Shown in pieces: positions 42,110 to 51,128 of a stretch of 64,000 nt of DNA. Origin of the DNA: Knoellia subterranea KCTC 19937 (GTDB taxonomy: Bacteria; Actinomycetota; Actinomycetes; Actinomycetales; Dermatophilaceae). A program made the translations under genes and the position numbers. Numbering within the stretch: the first letter of the stretch is position 1; each line of letters starts with the position of its first letter. Under the pieces are notes generated by a model. It saw nothing but the letters and a program-made list of their open reading frames with translations. It was not told the DNA's origin and did not search any database. The DNA is taken from contig NZ_AVPK01000009.1 in NCBI RefSeq assembly GCF_000768685.1, positions 1 to 64,000 of the forward strand, read 5' to 3'.

Positions 42110-42661
42110 ATGCGCGCCCGTTCGACCGCGCTGGCCGGCAGCGTTGCGGCTGGACTGGGGGCCACTCTCCTCCTCGCCACACCCACGGCGGCGTCCGCGC
42201 ACGACACGAAGACCCACGGACACACCCAGAAGCTGGCCCAATTGCGCGAGGCGACGAGCGCCTACCGCAACGGCCCGGCAGCGCCGTGGTCAACGCAGGT
42301 CTTCGACAAGGACAAGATCACCTGCATCGAGGACCCGCACGGCACGGGGACGATGGGCATCCACTTCGTCGACGTCGGCAACCTCACCGACGGCAGGATC
42401 AGCCGGCTGGCCCCGGAAGCGCTCATCTATGAACCCGGCGCAGGCGGGTCGATGACCCTCATCGCAGCGGAGTACCTCGTCCTCGCCGACGCGTGGGATG
42501 CCGATCACGCACGCCCACCGATCCTCTACGGCCACCGCTTCGAGCGGGTCGAGGCGGGCAACCGTTACGGACTCCCCGCCTTCTACGAGCTGCACGTCTG
42601 GCACGAGAAGGCCAACCCCCACGGCACCTTCAACGACTGGAACCCCACCGTCCACTGTTGA
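42110..42661 (+). CDS. Secreted protein of unknown function
   Basis: A 183-residue protein with a Sec signal peptide: an Arg start, the hydrophobic core ALAGSVAAGLGATLLLA and an ASA cleavage box before HDTKTHGHT. The mature part begins His-rich and contains VDVGNLTDGRISRLAPEALIYE and a C-terminal LHVWHEKANPHGTFNDWNP with Cys at the end. GGAGG lies before the ATG. I do not recognise the family. Its operon with the DUF4242 protein and its histidines suggest a metal link; that is inference. Confidence 0.72.
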   Translation: MRARSTALAGSVAAGLGATLLLATPTAASAHDTKTHGHTQKLAQLREATSAYRNGPAAPWSTQVFDKDKITCIEDPHGTGTMGIHFVDVGNLTDGRISRLAPEALIYEPGAGGSMTLIAAEYLVLADAWDADHARPPILYGHRFERVEAGNRYGLPAFYELHVWHEKANPHGTFNDWNPTVHC

Positions 42662-42675
42662 GACACCCGCACCCC

Positions 42676-42738
42676 GACTTCTTGCCCTCGTGGGACACGC
42701 TCGCTGGCGCTCGCTGTGTCCCACGAGGGCAAGAAGTC
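42676..42738. terminator. 23-bp perfect hairpin
   Basis: GACTTCTTGCCCTCGTGGG... (42676-42698) is exactly reverse-complementary to 42716-42738 over 23 bp, with a 17-base loop holding an imperfect direct repeat, CTCGCTGGCGCTCGCT. It lies after the secreted-protein gene. The stem is much longer than an ordinary terminator. Confidence 0.75.
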
Positions 42739-42805
42739 GAACGGCGCAGAAGCCGGGGTGTGAGCACCGCGCGCGGCTCCCAGCCAGCGCAAATATCCTG
42801 AACCC

Positions 42806-43597
42806 GTGCGCCAGTGGGGAGTGAGCGGCAAGCGTCGCAACGTCAGCCGGAGCATGGTGGCGCTCGTGGTCTCCGTGGCTGCGGCGGCCGTGCTCGGGCT
42901 CGTCGCGTGGCTGCCCGGGGTTCTGCGCACCGACATCGGCCTCGTCGAGGTGTCGCCGGGTCTGTTCACCCTCGACCCCGCCGCCAAAGGGGTCGCCACC
43001 CTGGGGCGCGGCTACACCGTCGCGGCCTACCAGTCGGGCTTCCGGGTCTCGGCCTCCAGCGGACCGCTCGTCGACAGCATCACGAGGGGCTCGCCCGTGA
43101 GTGCACTCCTCGGCGACCTCGGGGAGCGGGCCGACCACCCGGTCGAGCACGTGCAGGCGTCACTGGACCACGTCCACATCGCCGCGGTCGACATCGAACC
43201 GGGGCGGACGGCATACACGGGTGAGGTCTATGGCGACGTCGACGGGCAGCGCCGCGCGCTGCCCTTGACCCTGACGTTCATCCTCACCACCGCCGGGGTG
43301 CACGTCACGGCGCATGCAGAGGGCGCCGATGGTGTCGTCGTGCACCTCGACGCGATGCCGGCGACGACCGGCTTCCCGCCCGCGCTTCCGGACGGCAACC
43401 TCCGCATGAGGGGCTGGTGGATCACGGGGGGAGGCGGTGAACAGCGCGCGTTCACGTCGGCGCGGCGCAGCGTCGTCGGTGTCGGTCCGGCCACCGCGCA
43501 CCGTGGCGTGGACCTGCGCCCGGACGGGCGACTCGACATCCACGTGTGGTCCGAGCGGGCGACCCTCACGCTCAGTGGTGTTCCGCGGGCGGGCTGA
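42806..43597 (+). CDS. Membrane-anchored conserved hypothetical protein
   Basis: A 263-residue protein with one N-terminal helix (about residues 16-40, SMVALVVSVAAAAVLGLVAW) and an extracytoplasmic beta-rich domain. I do not recognise a family. Segments such as GRGYTVAAYQSGFRVSASSGP and LPDGNLRMRGWWITGGGGEQRA look like conserved strands. GTG start 42806. It precedes mshA by 36 bp on the same strand and may share its transcript. Confidence 0.6.
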   Translation: MRQWGVSGKRRNVSRSMVALVVSVAAAAVLGLVAWLPGVLRTDIGLVEVSPGLFTLDPAAKGVATLGRGYTVAAYQSGFRVSASSGPLVDSITRGSPVSALLGDLGERADHPVEHVQASLDHVHIAAVDIEPGRTAYTGEVYGDVDGQRRALPLTLTFILTTAGVHVTAHAEGADGVVVHLDAMPATTGFPPALPDGNLRMRGWWITGGGGEQRAFTSARRSVVGVGPATAHRGVDLRPDGRLDIHVWSERATLTLSGVPRAG

Positions 43598-43633
43598 TCG
43601 GCGCGCCGGATCCGTGCGTGCCAGACTGATCGG

Positions 43634-44941
43634 ATGACGATCGAGCCGCGCCGCCGCAGGGTCGCGATGGTGTCGGTCCACACCTCACCGCTTGCCCAGC
43701 CCGGCACCGGTGACGCCGGGGGTATGAACGTCTATGTGATCGAGACGGCAAAACGGTTGGCGCGCAGGGGAATTGACGTCGACATCTTCACGCGTCGCAC
43801 CACCGCGGCGGAGGAGCCTGTCGTCGAGGTCGAGCCCGGTGTCGTCGTGCGGCACATCGCGGCCGGGCCCTACGAGGGCCTCGACAAGGAAGACCTGCCG
43901 GGCCAGCTCTGCGCCTTCGCCGCGGGCATGATGCGCGTGGCCGCTCACGCACCGGAGGGCCACTACGACCTCGTGCACTCGCACTATTGGCTGTCCGGCC
44001 AGGTCGGCTGGCTCGCTGCCGACCGTTGGGACGTGCCGCTCGTCCACACGATGCACACGATGGCCCGGGTCAAGAACCTCCACCGCGCCGAGGGTGACGT
44101 CGAGGAGCCCAAGGGTCGCGAGATCGGTGAGGCCCAGGTGGTCGAGGCCGCCGACCGCCTCGTCGCCAACACTCGTGACGAGGCCCAGGAGCTCATCGAC
44201 CTCTACGGCGCCGACCCCGAGCGGGTCGACATCGTGCCGCCCGGCGTCGACCTCGACACCTTCCGCCCGGGGGACCGCGCAGCCGCCCGGGCAGACGTCG
44301 GCGTCGCAACAGACGCCGTCCTGCTCCTCTTCGTCGGTCGCATCCAGCCGCTCAAGGCCCCGGACGTCCTCATCCGTGCCGCCGCTAACCTCGTCCGCCG
44401 CAACCCCGCCCTGCGTGACCGGCTCGTCGTCGGCATCCTCGGCGGCGCGAGCGGGGGAGCGGTGCGCAGCCCGATGGCCCTCGACTTGCTCGCCGAGGAC
44501 GAGGGCATCGCCGACCTCGTGCGCTTCGTGCCTCCAGCCGACCGGGGCACCCTTGCGAAGTGGATGCGAGCGGCCGACGTCGTCGCCGTCCCGTCGCACA
44601 ACGAGTCGTTCGGGCTCGTCGCCATCGAGGCTCAGGCGTGCGGTGCCGTCGTCGTCGCGACGAACGTGGGCGGCCTGCCCACTGCCGTGGGCGACGGGGG
44701 GATCCTCGTCGACGGCCACGACTCCCACGACTGGGCCGACGCCATCGAGTCCGTCGTCGACGACCCCGACCGTGCCGCTGACCTCTCTGCCCGTGCCGTG
44801 GCCCACGCGGCCCGGTTCGGCTGGGAGGTGACCGCGCAGCAGTTGGCGACCGTCTACGAAGCCGCGTTGGCGACCCCACTGCGAGCCTCCATCAACGACT
44901 CCGGCGAACTGGCCGGCATACCCCGAGCGGTGATGCCTTGA
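43634..44941 (+). CDS. mshA: D-inositol-3-phosphate glycosyltransferase
   Basis: A 435-residue GT-B glycosyltransferase that joins GlcNAc to inositol phosphate, the first step of mycothiol synthesis. It has the N-terminal [22 protein letters not shown] motif diagnostic of MshA, the [11 protein letters not shown] segment, and the C-terminal [15 protein letters not shown] and [18 protein letters not shown] nucleotide-sugar region. A YbjN gene overlaps its end. Normal length. Confidence 0.96.
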   Translation: MTIEPRRRRVAMVSVHTSPLAQPGTGDAGGMNVYVIETAKRLARRGIDVDIFTRRTTAAEEPVVEVEPGVVVRHIAAGPYEGLDKEDLPGQLCAFAAGMMRVAAHAPEGHYDLVHSHYWLSGQVGWLAADRWDVPLVHTMHTMARVKNLHRAEGDVEEPKGREIGEAQVVEAADRLVANTRDEAQELIDLYGADPERVDIVPPGVDLDTFRPGDRAAARADVGVATDAVLLLFVGRIQPLKAPDVLIRAAANLVRRNPALRDRLVVGILGGASGGAVRSPMALDLLAEDEGIADLVRFVPPADRGTLAKWMRAADVVAVPSHNESFGLVAIEAQACGAVVVATNVGGLPTAVGDGGILVDGHDSHDWADAIESVVDDPDRAADLSARAVAHAARFGWEVTAQQLATVYEAALATPLRASINDSGELAGIPRAVMP

Positions 44942-45444
44942 ACACCCAGCCGACCCCACGAGAACTGGCCGCGACGATCGAGGCCTTCCTCGGGGACAAC
45001 GACCTCGAGTGGGAGGCGGGCGCGCGCGATGGCGAATTCGTCGTCACGCTGCCCGGCGAGAAGAAGCTCAAGACCGTCGTCTCGCTCGTGGCGGGGGACA
45101 GTGACCTCTCGATCTCGGCGTTCGTCATCCGCAACCCCGACGAGAACCACGAGGAGTTCTACCGCTCGCTCCTGCGGCGCAACCTGCGGCTCCCGGGGCT
45201 GGCCTACGCCATCGACGGCAGCGGCGACGTCTACGTCACCGGGCGCGTGCCGGCAGCCGGTGTCGACGTCGAACGCCTCGACCAGATCCTCGGTGTCGTC
45301 CTCGAGGCCGCCGACGCGCCGTTCAACGAACTCCTCGTCATCGGCTTCCTCACGTCGATGCAGAAGGAGTGGGACTGGCGCGTCTCGCGCGGTGAGTCGC
45401 TGCGCAACCTCGAGGCGTTCCGTCACCTTCTCGACAAGGGCTGA
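44938..45444 (+). CDS. YbjN domain-containing protein
   Basis: A 168-residue soluble protein of the YbjN (T3SS chaperone-like) family, with the conserved [20 protein letters not shown] segment and acidic surface. It starts at a TTG whose TTGA overlaps the mshA stop, indicating translational coupling. The same gene order is found in mycobacteria (Rv0487 position). Exact function unknown; possibly a chaperone-like role. Confidence 0.88.
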   Translation: MNTQPTPRELAATIEAFLGDNDLEWEAGARDGEFVVTLPGEKKLKTVVSLVAGDSDLSISAFVIRNPDENHEEFYRSLLRRNLRLPGLAYAIDGSGDVYVTGRVPAAGVDVERLDQILGVVLEAADAPFNELLVIGFLTSMQKEWDWRVSRGESLRNLEAFRHLLDKG

Positions 45445-45509
45445 ACGACCTTTCCCGTTTGCCGGGTGCGCGCCGTCCGCGTCCGGCGCGCCTCGCTAGG
45501 CTGCGGACC

Positions 45510-46244
45510 ATGGCTCACACCCTCATCCTCCTGCGTCACGGCCACTCCGAGTGGAACGCCAAGAACCTCTTCACCGGATGGGTCGACGTCGACCTCAACG
45601 ACCAGGGGCGTGAGGAGGCGGTGCGCGGTGGCCAGCTGCTGCGCGACAAGGGGGTCCTGCCCACCGTCGTCCACACGTCGGTGCTGCGTCGCGCGATCTC
45701 CACGGCGAACCTCGCGCTCGACGCCTCCGACCGCCACTGGATCCCGGTGCGTCGCGACTGGCGACTCAACGAGCGTCACTACGGTGCGCTGCAGGGTCTC
45801 GACAAGGCGGCGACGCGCGACAAGTACGGCGACGAGCAGTTCATGCTGTGGCGTCGCTCGTTCGACACCCCGCCGCCGGCGATCGAGGTCGGGTCGGAGT
45901 ACGACCAGACGAACGACCCGCGCTACGCCGGCATCGAGGTGCCGCGCACGGAGTGCCTCAAGGACGTCATCGAGCGGTTCATGCCCTACTGGGAGGGTGG
46001 CATCCGTGAGGACCTCGTCGCGGGTGAGACCGTCCTCATCGTTGCTCACGGCAACAGCCTGCGGGGCCTCGTCAAGCACCTCGACGGCATCTCCGACGAC
46101 GCGATCGCGGAGCTCAACATCCCGACGGGCCAGCCGCTGGTCTACGAGCTCGGTGACGACTTCATGCCCACGAAGCCGGGCGAGTACCTCGACCCCGAGG
46201 CCGCTGCCGAGGCTGCCGCCGCCGTCGCCAACCAGGGCCGCTGA
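45510..46244 (+). CDS. gpmA: 2,3-bisphosphoglycerate-dependent phosphoglycerate mutase
   Basis: A 244-residue glycolytic enzyme. The phosphohistidine motif [10 protein letters not shown], the loop [14 protein letters not shown] and the second active-site [14 protein letters not shown] are all present. Length is typical. It converges on phoU with a hairpin repeat (family A) between. Confidence 0.97.
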   Translation: MAHTLILLRHGHSEWNAKNLFTGWVDVDLNDQGREEAVRGGQLLRDKGVLPTVVHTSVLRRAISTANLALDASDRHWIPVRRDWRLNERHYGALQGLDKAATRDKYGDEQFMLWRRSFDTPPPAIEVGSEYDQTNDPRYAGIEVPRTECLKDVIERFMPYWEGGIREDLVAGETVLIVAHGNSLRGLVKHLDGISDDAIAELNIPTGQPLVYELGDDFMPTKPGEYLDPEAAAEAAAAVANQGR

Positions 46245-46248
46245 CCCA

Positions 46249-46330
46249 CCCCAACTTTTGCTCCCCATGAGGGAACGTGAAGGGTCCGGAGGGTTATTAA
46301 CCCTCCGGACCCTTCACGTTCCCTCCGGTC
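46249..46330. repeat. Hairpin repeat family A, copy 2
   Basis: Between gpmA and phoU. Its arms, 46271-46295 and 46299-46323, are 25 bp long and perfect with a three-base ATT loop. The flanks ACTTTTGCTCCCCATGAGGG and CCCTCCGGTCG match copy 1. It likely terminates both converging genes. Confidence 0.8.
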
Positions 46331-46331
46331 G

Positions 46332-47039
46332 TCAGGCCTGTGGCTCCGAGGGGAGCGCTGACGCGTCCTCGTCGTCCTCGTGGCTCGACTCGCTGTCCGG
46401 GTTCTGCTCGCCCGTGACGAGGAAGACGACGCGTCGGGCGACAGAGACCGCGTGGTCGCCGAAGCGCTCGTAGTAGCGGCCGACGAGTGTGATGTCGACC
46501 GTCGTCTCGACCGGCTGGTTCCACGAGTCGGAGGCGAGGCGCTCGAACAGGCGCCGGTGCAGGTCGTCCATCGCGTCGTCGTCCCGCTCGATCTGCTTGG
46601 CGGCCTCGACGTCGCGGGCGGCGATCACGGATCCGGCCTTGGTGACGATGCGCTCGGCGACCTGACCCATCTCGAGGATGATCGACCGGAGCTCGGCGGG
46701 GACGGCGGAGTTGGGGTAGCGCAGGCGGGCGACCTTGGCGACGTGGCGCGCGAGGTCACCCATCCGCTCGATGTCGGCGCTCATGCGCATGGAGGTCACG
46801 ACCATGCGGAGGTCCGTGGCGACCGGCTGCTGCAGCGCGAGCAGGTCGAAGGAGAGGAGGTCGAGCTCCTCGCGGAGCGCGTCGATCTCGGTGTCGGCGC
46901 CGATGACCGACTCGGCGAGCTGGACGTCGGCGTCGAGGAGCGCCGTCGTCGCGCGCGACATGGCCGAACTCGCCAGCCGTGTCATCTCGACGAGGCCCTC
47001 GGTGACCCGGTCCAACTCCTCGTGGAATGCCTTGCGCAT
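46332..47039 (-). CDS. phoU: Phosphate transport and signalling regulator PhoU
   Basis: A 235-residue protein of two three-helix bundles, each with an E/DxxxD metal-binding pattern (ALREELDLLSFDLLALQQPVA, MSADIERMGDLARHVAKVARL and later GRYYERFGDHAVSVARRV). PhoU links Pst activity to the SenX3-RegX3 pair. An acidic tail of about 25 residues follows. ATG 47039 gives the family start RKAFHEELDRV; a longer frame upstream was rejected. It is divergent from senX3. Confidence 0.93.
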   Translation of the reverse strand: MRKAFHEELDRVTEGLVEMTRLASSAMSRATTALLDADVQLAESVIGADTEIDALREELDLLSFDLLALQQPVATDLRMVVTSMRMSADIERMGDLARHVAKVARLRYPNSAVPAELRSIILEMGQVAERIVTKAGSVIAARDVEAAKQIERDDDAMDDLHRRLFERLASDSWNQPVETTVDITLVGRYYERFGDHAVSVARRVVFLVTGEQNPDSESSHEDDEDASALPSEPQA

Positions 47040-47138
47040 GTGCTCCCTCTCGAACGTGTCGACCCAGCCCTCGGCCCGGCGGGCACGCAGACGCGGTGGA
47101 TCGACGTCGGCAGCGTGACACGGGGTGGTGAATTCCCG

Positions 47139-47220
47139 CCACCGTGAAGGTGAACATCTGCCTCCATCCCCCCACTGCTCACCCTGGAGTGGGTCTGGGT
47201 TCACCCGCTGTCCGTTTAGG
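47139..47220. promoter_or_regulatory. Divergent phoU-senX3 control region with PHO-like repeats
   Basis: The 189-bp gap holds GTTCACCTTCACGG (minus strand, about 47144-47157) and GGTTCACCCGCTG (plus strand, about 47198-47210). Both are PHO-box-like GTTCACC matches facing the two genes. Self-regulation by RegX3 is plausible. Confidence 0.4.
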
Positions 47221-47228
47221 CTGATCGA

Positions 47229-48413
47229 GTGGATGCGTCGGTCGCGGGAATCGTGGGCGGCGGCTTGGGGCTCGTCATCGGTGCCGTCGCCGTCGCCGCC
47301 AGTCGGCTGAGCGAACGACGGTTCACGACGATCCCGCCGTCGGCGCCCCCCGCCCTTCCGGCCGGGGTGAGCGACGTGCTGGCCGTCCTGCGGTCGATCG
47401 CGATCGTCCTCGATGCGTCCGACGCCGTCGTCAACAACTCGGCCTCGGCCGTCAGCTATGGCCTGGTTCGTCACGGTGAGGTCGTGCACGCGGAGTTGCG
47501 GCAGCTCGCCCGGCAGGTCCGTCGGGACGGGGAGATCCGCGAGGTCGAGCTCGAGTTGGCGCGGGGCTTCGGCACGACGACCAACACGTTGATGACCGCT
47601 CGGGTCGCACCGCTGGGTGCGTCGCACATCCTGATCCTCGCCGAGGACCACACGCACGCCCGTCGGGTCGAGGAGGTGCGCCGCGACTTCGTCGCGAACG
47701 TCTCCCACGAGCTCAAGACGCCTGTCGGCGGCATTGCCCTGCTCGCCGAGGCCGTGCTCGACGCCCGCGACGACCCCGAGGCGGTGTCGAGGTTCGCCGA
47801 GCGCATCCAGGTCGAGTCCACGCGGCTCACCCGCCTCGTCAAGGAGATCGTCGACCTGTCCCGGCTGCAGACGGCCGACACCCTCCACGAGCCGGAACTC
47901 GTGGAGATCCCGCAGGTCGTCGCCGAGGCGGTGGACCGGCTGCGGGTTGCCGCGGAGTCGCGTGACATCACCCTCGAGACGAGCGTCGACCAGCGCGCGA
48001 GCGTGTTCGGGGACGCCGAACTCCTCGCCACCGCGGTGGGCAACCTCGTGTCCAACGCCATGAACTACTCCGAGCCCGGCACCCGTGTCGCCGTCGCGGC
48101 CCGCCGCGTGGGGGACACCGTCGAGATCACGGTGTCCGACCAGGGGCAGGGCATTCCGGCGACCGAGCAGAGCCGCATCTTCGAGCGGTTCTATCGCGTC
48201 GACGCCGCGCGCTCACGCGCCACGGGCGGCACGGGCCTGGGCCTCGCCATCGTCAAGCACGTTTGCGCGACCCACGGTGGCGACGTCGCCGTGTGGAGCG
48301 AGGAGGGGCACGGCTCCACCTTCACCATGAGACTTCCGGCCGCATCGGATCGGACTGCGGCAGACTCCGATCGTCCCCAGGTCGGTTCAGCACAAGGAGA
48401 ACAGCACGGATGA
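47229..48413 (+). CDS. senX3: Sensor histidine kinase SenX3
   Basis: A 394-residue kinase of the phosphate-starvation two-component system. It has one N-terminal membrane segment (about residues 4-26), a PAS-like region, the H-box FVANVSHELKTP with His160, the N-box NLVSNAMNYSEP and the G-boxes DQGQGIPA and GGTGLGLAI. GTG 47229 chosen. Its stop overlaps the regX3 ATG. Confidence 0.94.
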   Translation: MDASVAGIVGGGLGLVIGAVAVAASRLSERRFTTIPPSAPPALPAGVSDVLAVLRSIAIVLDASDAVVNNSASAVSYGLVRHGEVVHAELRQLARQVRRDGEIREVELELARGFGTTTNTLMTARVAPLGASHILILAEDHTHARRVEEVRRDFVANVSHELKTPVGGIALLAEAVLDARDDPEAVSRFAERIQVESTRLTRLVKEIVDLSRLQTADTLHEPELVEIPQVVAEAVDRLRVAAESRDITLETSVDQRASVFGDAELLATAVGNLVSNAMNYSEPGTRVAVAARRVGDTVEITVSDQGQGIPATEQSRIFERFYRVDAARSRATGGTGLGLAIVKHVCATHGGDVAVWSEEGHGSTFTMRLPAASDRTAADSDRPQVGSAQGEQHG

Positions 48414-49090
48414 CCCGTATTCTCGTCGTCGAGGACGAAATCTCGTTCTCCGACCCCCTGTCCTACCTGCTGCGCAAGGAGGGCTACGAGGTGAGCGTCG
48501 CCGAGAACGGCAACGACGCCCTGGCCGACTTCGACAGTGCCGGGGCAGATCTCGTGCTGCTGGACCTCATGCTCCCCGGACTTTCCGGCGTCGATGTATG
48601 CCGTGCGCTCCGCCAACGCTCGAACGTTCCGGTCATCATGCTCACCGCGAAGGACAGTGAGATCGACAAGGTGGTCGGCCTGGAGCTCGGGGCGGACGAC
48701 TACGTCACGAAGCCGTACTCATCGCGCGAGCTGCTCGCCCGCATCAAGGCCGTGCTGCGCCGCCTCAGTGAGCCCGAGGAGCTGTTGCCGACGACCCTCG
48801 AGGCCGGGCCCGTGCGCATGGATGTGGAGCGTCACGTCGTGACCGTCGGTGGCACGACGACCCAGTTGCCGCTCAAGGAGTTCGAGCTGCTGGAGATGCT
48901 CCTGCGCAACACCGGCCGCGTCCTAACGCGCATGCAGCTCATCGACCGGGTGTGGGGCAGCGACTACGTCGGTGACACCAAGACGCTCGACGTCCACGTG
49001 AAGCGACTGCGTGCCAAGGTCGAACCCGACCCCGCCAACCCGAAGCACATCGTCACGGTGCGCGGCCTGGGCTACAAGTTCGAGGCCTGA
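48410..49090 (+). CDS. regX3: Response regulator RegX3
   Basis: A 226-residue OmpR-family response regulator. Receiver Asp52 lies in LVLLDLMLPG with the acidic VVEDE at the start and a conserved Lys in VTKPY. The winged helix has LPLKEFELLEMLLRNTGRVLTR, DTKTLDVHVKRLRAKVE and TVRGLGYKFEA. It should activate pst, phoU and related genes at PHO boxes. ATG 48410 overlaps senX3 (ATGA). Confidence 0.95.
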   Translation: MTRILVVEDEISFSDPLSYLLRKEGYEVSVAENGNDALADFDSAGADLVLLDLMLPGLSGVDVCRALRQRSNVPVIMLTAKDSEIDKVVGLELGADDYVTKPYSSRELLARIKAVLRRLSEPEELLPTTLEAGPVRMDVERHVVTVGGTTTQLPLKEFELLEMLLRNTGRVLTRMQLIDRVWGSDYVGDTKTLDVHVKRLRAKVEPDPANPKHIVTVRGLGYKFEA

Positions 49091-49112
49091 GACCGAGCCC
49101 CCGGCAACCGAC

Positions 49113-49146
49113 GAGCCCACCGGCGCGCACAGCGCTCGGTGGGCTC
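49113..49146. terminator. Hairpin after regX3
   Basis: Arms GAGCCCACCG (49113-49122) and CGGTGGGCTC (49137-49146) pair over 10 bp. A CGGCATAC word follows immediately (49149-49156). The hairpin lies between convergent regX3 and the lipoprotein gene. Confidence 0.65.
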
Positions 49147-49170
49147 ACGGCATACGCCGAAGGGTGTGCG

Positions 49171-49713
49171 TCAGTGGCTGGCGCTGGCCGACGCGCTCGC
49201 GCTCGGAGTGGCTGCCTCGGTCACCGCGGGGGCGCCGGCCGGCTTGTGGCTCTCGTAGTAGGCGGTCGCCGGGAGGACCGGGACCTGGACGACGTTGACG
49301 CCGGTGCCGGCCGTCGTCACCTGAAGCTGGAGCACGTCACCGGGGGCGACGCCGACCTTGGGGAGGACGAGGGCCGTGTCGTCGCCGAGGGCGAGCGAGG
49401 AGTGGCGGTCGACCGTCACCTGGCCGCCTTCGCCGCCGTCAGCGGCGAACGAGACGTCGATGTCCTCATTGCTCGTGTTGACGAGCTGGCCGACGATCTG
49501 GCCCTCGGAGTCCTTGGCGTTCGACACGACGACGACACCGCGCACGTCGAGGTCGCCGAAGGTCGCGTTGACCCCGTCCGCTGCCTGGTAGTCCTCGTCC
49601 GTCTGCATCGGCGAGAACACGGCGCAGCCGCCGAGGAGGGTCGTGCCGATGGCCGCGGCGGCGAGGGCAGCACGAAGGCGTCGGCGGGGAGTCGTCACAG
49701 GTGCGGTCGTCAC
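49171..49713 (-). CDS. Predicted lipoprotein
   Basis: A 180-residue exported lipoprotein: an RRRLRAALAAAAIGTTLLGGC signal with the lipobox Cys at residue 31, then a mature domain (VNATFGDLDVRGVVVVSNAK...) and a Ser/Ala-rich tail (ASASASASH). It resembles small actinobacterial lipoproteins of unknown function. A TACGCT element ends seven bases before the GTG at 49713, suggesting a leaderless message; GTG 49698 is the alternative start. Confidence 0.75.
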   Translation of the reverse strand: MTTAPVTTPRRRLRAALAAAAIGTTLLGGCAVFSPMQTDEDYQAADGVNATFGDLDVRGVVVVSNAKDSEGQIVGQLVNTSNEDIDVSFAADGGEGGQVTVDRHSSLALGDDTALVLPKVGVAPGDVLQLQVTTAGTGVNVVQVPVLPATAYYESHKPAGAPAVTEAATPSASASASASH

Positions 49714-49914
49714 GGGGGACAGCGTAGCGAGCGCCGCCGGTCCGCGTGTGCGCAGTGGTCGTGACTGGCGGTACGGGCGCGTTGGCACGAGGGCTCGGGA
49801 GGCATGACAACGGCGTTGTGTCAAGACCCAATGTGACTGCCCTTCAACGGTTTTCGGGTCTCTGACCTGCACGTATGCCGTCCGCTTCGATTCCGTCTGC
49901 GGCCCTCGGCGTGT

Positions 49915-49947
49915 TAAACTTGCCCTCGCGAAAGGGGCAAGTTGCAT
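49915..49947 (+). promoter_or_regulatory. carD promoter with a palindrome spanning -10 to ribosome site
   Basis: TAAACT (49915-49920) is a plausible -10. AACTTGCCC (49917-49925) and GGGCAAGTT (49935-49943) form a perfect 9-bp inverted repeat overlapping it and the AAAGGGG ribosome site before the ATG. It could be an operator or an RNA hairpin hiding the ribosome site. Confidence 0.45.
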
Positions 49948-50430
49948 ATGGTTTTCAAGGTCGGCGAGACGGTCGTGTACCCCCACCATGGGGCTGCGCG
50001 CATCGAAGAGATCAACAAGCGCACCATCAAGGGCGAAGAGAAGCTCTACCTGAAACTCAAGGTGGCTCAGGGCGATCTCATCATCGAGGTTCCTGCAGAG
50101 AACTGTGATCTGGTCGGCGTGCGTGACGTCGTCGACAAGGCCGGTCTCGAGAAGGTCTTCGACGTTCTTCGGGCCCCGTTTGCCGAGGAGCCGACCAACT
50201 GGTCGCGTCGCTTCAAGGCGAACCTCGAGAAGCTCGCATCGGGCGATGTCATCAAGGTCGCCGAGGTCGTCCGCGACCTGTGGCGCCGTGACAAGGACCG
50301 CGGACTGTCGGCCGGTGAGAAGCGCATGCTCTCCAAGGCTCGTCAGATCCTCGTCTCCGAGCTGGCTCTGGCCGAGAAGACCGACGAGGACAAGGCCGAG
50401 ACCATCCTCGACGAGGTCCTCGCGTCCTGA
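49948..50430 (+). CDS. carD: CarD-family RNA polymerase-binding transcription factor
   Basis: A 160-residue essential-type regulator that binds the RNA polymerase beta subunit and stabilises open complexes at rRNA and other promoters. The N-terminal Tudor-like RNAP-interaction domain is [20 protein letters not shown] and the C-terminal helical DNA-binding domain has [13 protein letters not shown] and a conserved Trp in [15 protein letters not shown] 49948 is preceded by AAAGGGG. carD-ispD-ispF order is conserved in actinobacteria. Confidence 0.95.
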   Translation: MVFKVGETVVYPHHGAARIEEINKRTIKGEEKLYLKLKVAQGDLIIEVPAENCDLVGVRDVVDKAGLEKVFDVLRAPFAEEPTNWSRRFKANLEKLASGDVIKVAEVVRDLWRRDKDRGLSAGEKRMLSKARQILVSELALAEKTDEDKAETILDEVLAS

Positions 50431-50450
50431 ACGCTGCTGGCACCCACGCC

Positions 50451-51128
50451 GTGAACACTCACGTCGGTGTCATCCTCGTTGCCGCAGGTTCGGGCACGAG
50501 ACTTCGGGCAGCGCAGCCCAAGGCCTTCGTCCGCGTGGCGGGCCACACGCTCCTCGAGCATGCCGTCGCGCGTGCGTTCGAGGCGGCTGACACCACTCAG
50601 ATCGTCGTCGTCGCGCCCGCCTCCCACCTCGTGGAGGCGGGCGCGCTCGCGTCCGCGCACCCTCGCGCTGCCGACGTGACGGTCGTCGCCGGAGGTGCCG
50701 AGCGGACCCACTCCGTCGCGGCCGGTCTGGCAGCCCTCCATGATGACATCGGCGTCGTCCTCGTCCACGACGCGGCGCGATGCCTGGCCCCGGCAGGCCT
50801 CTTCGACCGTCTGGTCGAGGCCGTCCGTACAGGCCACGACGCAGTCGTTCCCGGTCTGGCCGTCGCCGACACGATCAAGCAGGTCGATGCATCGGGTCAG
50901 GTCGTCGCGACGCCCGACCGGTCGACGTTGCGGGCGATCCAGACACCCCAGGCCTTCACTCGTCACGTCCTCGCCGACGCCCATGCCTCGGGCGTCGAGG
51001 CCACCGACGATGCGGCCCTCGTCGAACGGCTCGGCACGACCGTGCTCGTCGTCGACGGAGACGAGCTGGCCTTCAAGGTGACCACGCCGACCGACCTCGA
51101 GCGGGCCGAACGTATTCTCGGAGGGTGA
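50451..51128 (+). CDS. ispD: 2-C-methyl-D-erythritol 4-phosphate cytidylyltransferase
   Basis: A 225-residue enzyme of the MEP isoprenoid pathway that joins CTP to MEP. The CTP-binding AAGSGTRLRAAQPKAFV start and the VHDAARCLAP and TIKQVDASGQVVATPDR segments are diagnostic. GTG 50451. Its stop overlaps the next SDR gene (GTGA), so the two are coupled. Confidence 0.93.
   Translation: MNTHVGVILVAAGSGTRLRAAQPKAFVRVAGHTLLEHAVARAFEAADTTQIVVVAPASHLVEAGALASAHPRAADVTVVAGGAERTHSVAAGLAALHDDIGVVLVHDAARCLAPAGLFDRLVEAVRTGHDAVVPGLAVADTIKQVDASGQVVATPDRSTLRAIQTPQAFTRHVLADAHASGVEATDDAALVERLGTTVLVVDGDELAFKVTTPTDLERAERILGG

Noticed and set aside
42662-42805. Insertion-sequence remnant suggested by the 23-bp perfect inverted arms
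   Set aside because: Arms are only 17 bases apart, with no transposase and no target duplication visible; a hairpin/terminator is simpler.
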